In this document: one piece after another, positions 1 to 6,678 of the stretch | Numbering within the stretch: the stretch's first letter is position 1 | Layout: every line of letters begins with the position of its first letter | From: Sulfitobacter sp. CW3 | Lineage (GTDB): Bacteria; Pseudomonadota; Alphaproteobacteria; Rhodobacterales; Rhodobacteraceae | Length of the DNA stretch: 64,000 nt | Direction: 5' to 3' | NCBI RefSeq assembly: GCF_019392245.1 | Contig: NZ_JAHXRL010000004.1 | Coordinates: forward strand, 248,001-312,000 | Program-made: the position numbers and the translations under genes | Notes under the pieces: generated by a model | Database searches by the model: none | The model's input: only the letters and a program-made list of their open reading frames with translations | What the model was told of the DNA's origin: nothing

Positions 1-1
1 C

Positions 2-1201
2 ACCCCGCCTTGGGTGAACTTTGTCGTGTACCAAGGGCTGTGGGCGTTGTTCGTTGCATCCATCGCGGTGGTGGCAAGCGGGCGCAAAGGCACCGATGTG
101 TTCACGGTGCTGATGGCGTTGATGCTGATGGTATCACCATCCGCGATGTTGATTTCGGTATGGTTCAACACGTTGATTCCCGGCCTTGCTGTGGTTGCTC
201 TGTTCGGGCTGCTGGCCTGCAAGGTTTCAAGCCGCATGTTGCGTGTGCTTTTGCCGGGGTTCGTGATCGTCAGCTTTATGGCTTATACGACGTATCCGCT
301 GCTTTTGCTGGCTATCTGTATCGCCAAGACCGAGGACCGTTCCCTGCGGGATCTGGCTGGGCTGCTGTTTTTGTTCTGCGCCAGTTTTATCGCGGCGGTT
401 CTTACCGTTTATGCCCTGAACTGGCAGGTGCATGGCATCTTCGGTGTGCCCATGGCCGAGTGGCGCGAGGCGACATCGGCAAGCGGTATATCCGGGATCG
501 TGGAGAACCTGCCCAAGTTACGCGAATCGTTTCAGGTTATCTTTCACCGCAACGGGTTTGGCTTCTTGCCTTTGATCCTGTTTTTCCCTGCGCTCACGGT
601 CGTTTCATTCGTGATACTATTCAAGCGCGCGCCCCTTGAGGCGTTGTATATCCTTGCCGGGTTGGCCGTTGGGATTGCGCTGGTGACAGTGCAGGTTCTA
701 AAGATCGGCGTTATTGTGCCGCCGCGCGCCTTTATCTTTATGTGGGTATTTGCCGTGTTGGCGATTGTCCGGGCTGTTCAATTGCTTGGCGTAAAAAGTA
801 GTTTGCCAAGCCGTCTCGGCCGGAATGCCATTATGCTGGTCATTGGCGTCTATTTTATTCAAATCTTTCTGTTTTATGGTCAATTTCGGGCTTGGCAGTC
901 CGACACCAAAGCGATTGCCCAGGATCTTGGGCCACTTGGCGGTGAGGTTTTCGTTTACGGCAATCCGATGCACATCGCGTCAGGCAAAAAGGCGAGCATT
1001 CAGTCACGCGAAGCATTTTCGCTGCGGTTAAGGCATTTTACGGATCGGAAAGTCGTCAACTGTGATTTGACACCTGCTGACTGTCCGGCACGTCCAGATT
1101 TGGGGGCAGCAGATCAAGGTGAAATTCACCTGCGGGCCACGGATGCGGGCCAGTTTGTGATTTTCACCCCGATTGAGGAACCTCAATCAGATCGGGACTG
1201 A
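2..1201 (+). CDS. Polytopic membrane protein, possibly a GtrII-like glycosyltransferase (5' partial)
   Basis: The frame is open from base 2 with no stop, so the gene probably begins before the window; a GTG at 14 is the first in-frame start visible. About 395 residues remain. The first roughly 300 contain about nine hydrophobic segments separated by short loops, followed by a soluble tail of about 90 residues. The arrangement, with a Trp/Tyr-rich loop after the fourth helix, recalls GtrII/RgtA-type enzymes that use lipid-linked sugars, but I see no diagnostic motif and do not assign a substrate. The last 15 bases overlap the convergent sugar kinase gene. A polysaccharide role would fit the cluster further right, but the distance makes this weak. 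Confidence 0.6.
   Translation, partial: TPPWVNFVVYQGLWALFVASIAVVASGRKGTDVFTVLMALMLMVSPSAMLISVWFNTLIPGLAVVALFGLLACKVSSRMLRVLLPGFVIVSFMAYTTYPLLLLAICIAKTEDRSLRDLAGLLFLFCASFIAAVLTVYALNWQVHGIFGVPMAEWREATSASGISGIVENLPKLRESFQVIFHRNGFGFLPLILFFPALTVVSFVILFKRAPLEALYILAGLAVGIALVTVQVLKIGVIVPPRAFIFMWVFAVLAIVRAVQLLGVKSSLPSRLGRNAIMLVIGVYFIQIFLFYGQFRAWQSDTKAIAQDLGPLGGEVFVYGNPMHIASGKKASIQSREAFSLRLRHFTDRKVVNCDLTPADCPARPDLGAADQGEIHLRATDAGQFVIFTPIEEPQSDRD
1171..1188. terminator. Palindrome across the overlapping 3' ends of two convergent genes
   Basis: GATTGAGG and CCTCAATC form a perfect 8-base inverted repeat around AA, lying inside the last codons of the membrane protein and touching the kinase stop codon. 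It could act as a bidirectional transcription barrier. There is no clear U-tract on either side, so intrinsic termination is unproven. Confidence 0.35.
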
Positions 1202-2110
1202 CAGCTCTGACAGCAGGGGTGGGTTTGCGCCCGCGCGTGACACGGTTATTGCGGCCACTTCTGCACCCAAACGCAAAGCTGCCTGCGCATCATCGGCCGA
1301 TAGGGACGCGATCCCTTGTTTCGTCAGGCATCCCATTTGCGACAGCTTGGCCAGCACCCCGGCGTTAAAGGTATCGCCGGCCCCAACGGTATCAACGACA
1401 TCTACCTTGCGGGCGGCAGATTCGGTGCTTTGGCCGCTTGCAAGATATGCCTTCGCCCCGTCGCTGCCTTTGGTAACAATCACAAGTTTCGGCCCCTGAG
1501 CCAAGATTTCCGCCGCCTTGTCATCCAGCGTGGCGTCGCCATCGATGATCCATTTCAGGTCATCGTCCGACACTTTGAGGATGTCACAAACGGTGATCAT
1601 TTTGGCCAAGCGTGCACGATATGCTGCGGGATCGGTGATGAATTGTGGGCGGATGTTGGGATCAATCATAATGACGCGACTGTCAGCCTGATCGACGGCT
1701 AGCGCGGCATAAAAATCGGCGGCGGGCATCCCGATCAAACTGATGCCACCAAAGTAAAGCGCGCAGGCGGTGTTGGGGATAACCGGAAGGTTTGCCATAT
1801 CAAGGGAACGCCCCGCCGTGTTTTCATCGTAGAAAGTGTAGGTCGCGTTCCCGCCGGATAGTTGGACAAAAGCCAGCGTGGTGGGGCGATCCGAAAAAAT
1901 CACATGCGACGTGTCAACATTGCTGGCGTGCAGCGCGTCTTGCAGTTGTGTCCCGAACATATCGGTCGACAGACCAGAGACAAAACCAACCCCTTGTTCG
2001 AGCCGCCCCAAGGCACGGGCCGTGTTGAATACTGCGCCACCGACATGGGGTGTGAACGCACCATCCCCTTCGATCATGTCGATCAATGCTTCTCCGCAAC
2101 ACAGTATCAT
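1187..2110 (-). CDS. PfkB-family carbohydrate kinase, fructokinase-like
   Basis: A 307-residue ribokinase/PfkB-fold kinase expected to phosphorylate a sugar such as fructose with ATP in the cytoplasm. The N-terminus CCGEALIDMI is typical of fructokinase-like members. The C-terminal PfkB signature DTVGAGDTFNAG lies at about residues 240-251, with the catalytic base Asp246 and the GAGD anion hole intact. Length matches the family. ATG start with a strong ribosome site (GGAGG) nearby. It is transcribed alone, from a 268-base region holding a LacI-like palindrome, so sugar-responsive repression is plausible. The exact sugar cannot be read from sequence; fructokinase is the best guess. Confidence 0.85.
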   Translation of the reverse strand: MILCCGEALIDMIEGDGAFTPHVGGAVFNTARALGRLEQGVGFVSGLSTDMFGTQLQDALHASNVDTSHVIFSDRPTTLAFVQLSGGNATYTFYDENTAGRSLDMANLPVIPNTACALYFGGISLIGMPAADFYAALAVDQADSRVIMIDPNIRPQFITDPAAYRARLAKMITVCDILKVSDDDLKWIIDGDATLDDKAAEILAQGPKLVIVTKGSDGAKAYLASGQSTESAARKVDVVDTVGAGDTFNAGVLAKLSQMGCLTKQGIASLSADDAQAALRLGAEVAAITVSRAGANPPLLSELSVPI

Positions 2111-2220
2111 ACTGCCTCCAACCGCTGGCTTTGGAGTTTGATAAGGGTGTGAGCGCTAACGGTCCAGAGAAAAGTTGGCTATCATCTTCGGTCCGTCGTG
2201 CCACCAGATATGCCAAAGTA

Positions 2221-2351
2221 GCGGTTTAGAGACCCATTTAACCAATAGACCGACAGCTTTAGGTGGGTATGCCGATAGCTCTTTGTCGGATTTTCAAGAA
2301 AGGTTTCTGAGGGGAATCCGGCTCGTACTTAGTCTCTAAACCGCGGTTTAG
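2221..2351. promoter_or_regulatory. Candidate operator region upstream of the PfkB kinase
   Basis: A perfect 16-base palindrome, CTAAACCGCGGTTTAG, lies at 2336-2351. The word GCGGTTTAGAGAC at 2221-2233 is repeated inverted at 2332-2344. AAACCG-CGGTTT symmetry resembles LacI/GalR-type operators, and two sites about 115 bases apart would suit DNA looping. No LacI-type gene is in the window, so the regulator is unknown. The rest of the gap 2111-2378 shows nothing else I can name. Confidence 0.45.
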
Positions 2352-2378
2352 TGTCTTATATGAGGGAAAATTATCGGA

Positions 2379-2897
2379 TCAGCGGGTAAATATGCTGTCG
2401 CTATGTTCGGCCAGATAGATGCGAAGCCAGGGGGTGAATTTCTGGGGCTCTTCGCGGGTTTGGCGTGCCAGTTCTTCGAGCTCGATCCAGGCGGTGTCCA
2501 GCACCTCTTCGGGGTTTGGCGTGACGCTGGTCAGCGCGATTGCATCCGCGGTGTAGATATCAACAAGTTCGTGTTCGATCAGATCATTGCCGACGTCCGC
2601 GCGGTATTCGATCTGGTCGCGGTGCATTAGGCGCAGCCCGGTGATCCCTAGTTCTTCGTCTAGGCGGCGGTTGGCACAGGCCAATGCGGGTTCATCCCAA
2701 AACGGGTGGGTGCAACAGGCGTTCGCCCATAGGCCGGGGGTATGGTATTTCGACAGCGCACGGCGTTGGATCAGGGTTTCACTGCCGCGCATCACGAAAA
2801 CGGAGATGGCTTTGTGGCGCAACCCGCGTTGGTGCACCTCGAGCTTTTCAACAGGGGTCAATACGCCGTTAACCCATGCCGGGATCATCGTGCGCAT
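2379..2897 (-). CDS. idi: Isopentenyl-diphosphate delta-isomerase (type I, Nudix fold)
   Basis: Interconverts isopentenyl and dimethylallyl diphosphate for isoprenoid (quinone, carotenoid) synthesis. The 172-residue length is typical of bacterial type I enzymes. The region HPFWDE with the preceding ANACCTH holds the active-site Cys and metal-binding His. The Nudix-like stretch RRLDEELGI follows, and later EHELVDIY carries conserved acidic residues. The ATG at 2897 is chosen; an ATG three codons downstream is possible. A well-spaced promoter sits only nine bases before this ATG, suggesting a very short or absent leader. It lies in the same direction as the CaiB gene but 187 bases away, so it is probably a separate unit. 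Confidence 0.93.
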   Translation of the reverse strand: MRTMIPAWVNGVLTPVEKLEVHQRGLRHKAISVFVMRGSETLIQRRALSKYHTPGLWANACCTHPFWDEPALACANRRLDEELGITGLRLMHRDQIEYRADVGNDLIEHELVDIYTADAIALTSVTPNPEEVLDTAWIELEELARQTREEPQKFTPWLRIYLAEHSDSIFTR

Positions 2898-2906
2898 AGC
2901 GATGCC

Positions 2907-2935
2907 TGTATAATTTGGCGGGTTAGGTTTGCCAA
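2907..2935 (-). promoter_or_regulatory. Candidate sigma-70 promoter for idi
   Basis: On the minus strand TTGGCA (2930-2935) and TATACA (2907-2912) are separated by exactly 17 bases. The -10 element ends nine bases before the ATG, so transcription would begin at or just before the start codon. Confidence 0.4.
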
Positions 2936-3084
2936 TTTTCTGATCCTAGATTCGGTGCCGGGCACGGGCCAAGGCATCTTGGGTATCTGATATATACGCC
3001 CACGTTTCTGGAATTTGTATACTTAACATCGGGCGCGCGCGAATTTGAACGCGCGCGGTTCGCTGTTGCCCACGATCCAGACTG

Positions 3085-4230
3085 CTAGGATACCCCGCCC
3101 TGCGCGAGAGTTTGTTCGATCTGGCCGTCGGAGTAACCCAAATCGGCGAGAATCTGTCGCGTGTGTGTTTGCCCATCAGGCATTTCCGGGGGCGTCGTTG
3201 CGATTGATGAATAGCGCGGCGCAGGGGTAGGTTGGCGCACACCGCCAGCCGTCGTAAATGTTGCGCGGCTTTGGTTGTGTGGGTGGTTTGGTGCTTCGGT
3301 CAGGGACAATACAGGCGCATAGCATGCGTCCGAGCCGGTCATTATTGCATCCCATTCATCGCGGGTTTTTTCTGCGATCACCTTGGTTAACTTATCGCGC
3401 ATCTCGTCCCATTTGTTCGGGTCGGTTTGGGCTGCCATTGCAGGATCATTGGCAAGGCCGGTCAGTTCCAGCATGCGTGCATAAAACTGCGGCTCAATCG
3501 GACCTAACGAGATGAATTTGCCGTCACGGGTTTCATAGACGTCATAGAAATGCGCCCCGGTGTCCAACATGTTGACGCCGCGTTCATCCTTCCACCAGCC
3601 TTGGCCGTGAAAGCTGTAGATCATCGACATGAGAAGGGCAGATCCATCGGTCATTGCGGCGTCGATCACGGTGCCGTCGCCGCCGCGTTGGACATGCAAA
3701 AGGGCAGAAACCATGCCAAAGGCTAGCATCATCGCACCGCCGCCGAAATCCCCCATCATGTTGATCGGCGGGGTCGGTTTTTCCCCTTTGCGACCAAAGG
3801 CATGCAATGCGCCGGATAGCGCGATATAGTTGATATCATGGCCGGCCATCTGGGCATAAGGGCCGGTCTGGCCCCACCCCGTCATGCGGCCATACACCAG
3901 CTTGGGGTTCAGCAGCAGCATTTCGTCTGGACCAAGGCCCAGCCTTTCCATCACGCCGGGGCGGAACCCTTCGATCAGGCCATCGGCGGTCGCGACCAGA
4001 TCGCGCAGAACTGCCTTACCGCTGTCAGATTTCATATCAATGGCGATGCGTTTGCGGGATCGCAGCAAAATATCGGTGCGGGCGTCGCTTTCGGGGCCAC
4101 CTTTGGTGCCGCCGGGGCGTTCTATTCGGATCACCTCGGCCCCGTGATCGGCAAGCATCATGCAGGCGAAAGGGCCGGGGCCCAGGCCTGCAAACTCAAT
4201 AATCCGCAAACCGTCAAGAGGACCGGGCAT
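3085..4230 (-). CDS. CaiB/BaiF family CoA-transferase, alpha-methylacyl-CoA racemase-like
   Basis: A 381-residue family III CoA-transferase/racemase. The N-terminus GPLDGLRIIEFAGLGPGPFACMMLADHGAEVIRIE is the characteristic opening, followed by the R-S-R-K-R-I segment and GMTGWGQTGP motif-like region (YGRMTGWGQTGPYAQMAGHDINY) containing the catalytic Asp expected in racemases. The start is set at the ATG at 4230, just after an AGGAG site and ten bases past the enoyl-CoA hydratase stop; an upstream in-frame extension would run into that gene and is rejected. The pair suggests breakdown of a branched or methylated acyl-CoA. Racemase is favoured over CoA-transferase by sequence feel only. Confidence 0.85.
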   Translation of the reverse strand: MPGPLDGLRIIEFAGLGPGPFACMMLADHGAEVIRIERPGGTKGGPESDARTDILLRSRKRIAIDMKSDSGKAVLRDLVATADGLIEGFRPGVMERLGLGPDEMLLLNPKLVYGRMTGWGQTGPYAQMAGHDINYIALSGALHAFGRKGEKPTPPINMMGDFGGGAMMLAFGMVSALLHVQRGGDGTVIDAAMTDGSALLMSMIYSFHGQGWWKDERGVNMLDTGAHFYDVYETRDGKFISLGPIEPQFYARMLELTGLANDPAMAAQTDPNKWDEMRDKLTKVIAEKTRDEWDAIMTGSDACYAPVLSLTEAPNHPHNQSRATFTTAGGVRQPTPAPRYSSIATTPPEMPDGQTHTRQILADLGYSDGQIEQTLAQGGVS

Positions 4231-4240
4231 GGGGTTGCTC

Positions 4241-5014
4241 CTATTCGAAATTGGCTTTGCGTTTTTGCAAGAATGCGGCGACGCCTTCGGCGAAATGCGG
4301 ATGCTTTCCGGCTGAGGCTTGGGCATCTCGTTCCTCGGAAAGCTGGTCTTGGAAGGTGCCATCGCCCGCTTGCCAGAGCAGTTTCCGCATCAAGCCAAGC
4401 GCGTGGGTCGGCCCGTTTGCAAGGCGGGCCGCGAATTCATGGGCGGTGGGCATCACGGCGTCATCCGCTACAACCTTGGTGACCATGCCCCAGTCAAAGG
4501 CCTGTTGCGCAGGGAGCTTTTCGCCAAGCAGGGCAAGTTCAGCGGCGCGCACACGCCCGACATTGCGCACCAGCATCCATGTGGCACCGCCATCAGGGAC
4601 CAAGCCGATATGGCAAAACGCTTCGAGGAAGTAACTGTTTTCGCCTGCGATGATGATGTCACCGGCCATGGCGATGGACGCGCCGATGCCTGCGGCGGGG
4701 CCGTTGATTGCGGTGATCAGGGGCACGTCCAGATTACGGATTGCCATCATCAGAGGGTTATATGCTTGATCCAGCGCGGACCCGGCGTTGATATCGCCGG
4801 GTTTCGCGGCGGGGCTGGCCTGCAAGTTCGCGCCCGAACAAAATGCACGCGACGAGCCGGTCAAGATGATCGCCCGGCTGTTTTGGGCCGCCTTCTTTAG
4901 CGCGGCGGTCAGCGACACTGCCAGCTCCGGGGTCAACGCATTAAGGGTGGCGGGGTCGTTCAGCGCAATCGTTGTCACGCCGTCCAAGGTTTCGATCTTT
5001 AGGCCGTCTGTCAT
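4241..5014 (-). CDS. Enoyl-CoA hydratase/isomerase family protein
   Basis: A 257-residue crotonase-fold enzyme acting on acyl-CoA thioesters. The oxyanion-hole region AFCSGANL and the INGPAAGIGASIAMAGDIIIAG stretch are typical; the second catalytic region reads EAFCHIGLVPDGGATWML. The pattern resembles PaaG-type isomerases as much as simple hydratases. The ATG at 5014 follows an excellent AGGAGG ribosome site. It is first in a two-gene unit with the CaiB-type gene. Substrate unknown; the neighbour hints at methyl-branched acyl-CoA degradation. Confidence 0.87.
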   Translation of the reverse strand: MTDGLKIETLDGVTTIALNDPATLNALTPELAVSLTAALKKAAQNSRAIILTGSSRAFCSGANLQASPAAKPGDINAGSALDQAYNPLMMAIRNLDVPLITAINGPAAGIGASIAMAGDIIIAGENSYFLEAFCHIGLVPDGGATWMLVRNVGRVRAAELALLGEKLPAQQAFDWGMVTKVVADDAVMPTAHEFAARLANGPTHALGLMRKLLWQAGDGTFQDQLSEERDAQASAGKHPHFAEGVAAFLQKRKANFE

Positions 5015-5155
5015 GTGTTCCTCCTGATTATGGGCAGCAAATCATTGATTGCGGGGATAGGCAAACGGGTGCTGAGCGTACGGTGGTTCTACGGCACGTT
5101 AACTGCCTTGGCGCAGCTTGGCCGCGATCTTATGCCCAACCCACGGAGCCCGCAC

Positions 5156-6556
5156 ATGTCTGATACTTCGCCAATCCTTTCGATGCCCTACATCCAACCC
5201 GCGCAAGCGCAAAAGCATGTGACCCATAACGAGGCGCTCAGGCTTTTGGATATGATCGTGCAGCTGGCTGTCCTATCGGCGGACCAGTCCGTGCCGCCCA
5301 GCACTGCCGTTGAAGGGGACCGGTATCTGGTCGCCGCGAATGGCCAGGCTGACTGGGCCGGGCAAAGCGGCAATATCGCTGTATTCGTCGACGCCAACTG
5401 GCAGTTTATCGCGCCGCTTGCAGGGTGGAGCGCGCATGTGCGTGATATCAGTACCACTGTCGTCTTTGACGGTGCGGCGTGGGCGGGCCAAGTGCCCGAG
5501 TTGAATAATCTTCCGGGGATTGGAATCGGCACCAACTTTGACAGTTATAACAAGCTGGCCGTGTCATCGGATGCGGTGTTGCTGAACCATGCAGGCGGGG
5601 GGCATCAGCTAAAGATTAACAAATCCAGCCAAGGGGATACGGCAAGTCTGCTGTTCCAGACCGGGTATGGCGGGCGTGCTGAAATGGGCATCGCCGGAAG
5701 CGATGATTTCGCGCTGAAGGTCAGTGCTGATGGGTCAAACTGGGTCGAAGCACTGCGTGTGGATGCCCTGACCGGGCGTATTCAAACCGCAGTGGCCGGT
5801 TGGCGCGAGGTATTGACGGCACCGCGCAGCTATTTCGTTGATCAGTCGTTGGGGAATGACGGAAATGATGGTCTGAGCGTTGGCGCAGGCGCGTTTGCAT
5901 CGATTGGCAAGGCGGTTGAGGCGGCGATGATGATCGACACAGGTGGCAACGACATCACCCTAAAGCTGGCGCAAGGAACCTATAATCTGGCGCAACCGGT
6001 CAACGTGGATTTCGCCTTGGCCGGTGGCGGGCGGTTGGTTGTTGAAGGCGACCCCGGCGCACCCGATCTGGTCGTGATGGATGCGGTGGATCAGGTGTTT
6101 ACCGTCGCGCAGGGAGAAGTTTTGTTGCGCGGGCTTAAGCTGCAAAATAACAGTAGTTCCGTCGCTACGATTTCGGCGCGTGGGAACAGCCATCTGTTGC
6201 TGGATAGTGTTACCTTTGGCGAAGCGGGCGGGCATATCGAGGCACGGGGCGCGCGGTTGACGTTGGCAGGTGCCTGTCTGATCGATGGTGATGCGGGGTA
6301 TCACCTGCATCTGTCCGACGGTGCGCAATTTGATGGCAACGGGCAGACCGTAACGTTAGCCGGCGCACCTGATTTTGTAGATGCGTTTTGCGTTTGTACA
6401 CATGCCAGTGTTGCGCGCTTTGCCGGGCAAAGATTTGCGGGCAGCGCCACCGGCACACGGTACGATTTGTCAGCAAATGCTGTGATTGATAGCGGCGGTG
6501 TGGTCTTGCCGGGCGACGTTGCGGGATCGACGCAAACCGGGGGTGTCTATCTATAA
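5156..6556 (+). CDS. DUF2793 domain protein with beta-helix-like C-terminal half
   Basis: 466 residues. The N-terminal part (about 1-110), opening with PYIQPAQAQKHVTHNEALRLLD, matches the DUF2793 family known from alphaproteobacterial phage-tail and gene-transfer-agent-like proteins. From about residue 230 onward the sequence becomes Gly/Ala/Asn-rich with short repeating strands (ITLKLAQGTYNL, LLLDSVTFG, LTLAGACLI), as in right-handed beta-helices. The start at 5156 is chosen for its GGAG site and because homologues begin there; upstream frame is open but unconserved-looking. No signal peptide and no other phage genes nearby. Probably a surface or adhesin-like protein; function unknown. Confidence 0.75.
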   Translation: MSDTSPILSMPYIQPAQAQKHVTHNEALRLLDMIVQLAVLSADQSVPPSTAVEGDRYLVAANGQADWAGQSGNIAVFVDANWQFIAPLAGWSAHVRDISTTVVFDGAAWAGQVPELNNLPGIGIGTNFDSYNKLAVSSDAVLLNHAGGGHQLKINKSSQGDTASLLFQTGYGGRAEMGIAGSDDFALKVSADGSNWVEALRVDALTGRIQTAVAGWREVLTAPRSYFVDQSLGNDGNDGLSVGAGAFASIGKAVEAAMMIDTGGNDITLKLAQGTYNLAQPVNVDFALAGGGRLVVEGDPGAPDLVVMDAVDQVFTVAQGEVLLRGLKLQNNSSSVATISARGNSHLLLDSVTFGEAGGHIEARGARLTLAGACLIDGDAGYHLHLSDGAQFDGNGQTVTLAGAPDFVDAFCVCTHASVARFAGQRFAGSATGTRYDLSANAVIDSGGVVLPGDVAGSTQTGGVYL

Positions 6557-6648
6557 TCGGACCTGCGCGAATTGATAGAATTGGATAAGAACGCCACTAA
6601 GTTGCCACAGAGCTAATATCCGCGGTTAACGAATTTTGATCAATATCA

Positions 6649-6669
6649 TCCCCGGTAAGCATCCGGGGA
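6649..6669 (+). promoter_or_regulatory. Hairpin covering the only SD-like sequence of the RTX gene
   Basis: TCCCCGG and CCGGGGA pair perfectly around a 7-base loop. GGGGA in the 3' arm, nine bases before the ATG at 6679, is the only ribosome-site-like sequence, so folding could limit translation. Confidence 0.4.
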
Positions 6670-6678
6670 CTGGTTCAA

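Noticed and set aside
5156-6556. Prophage or gene-transfer-agent remnant
   Set aside because: Only one phage-like domain; flanking genes are metabolic and RTX, with no capsid, portal or terminase.
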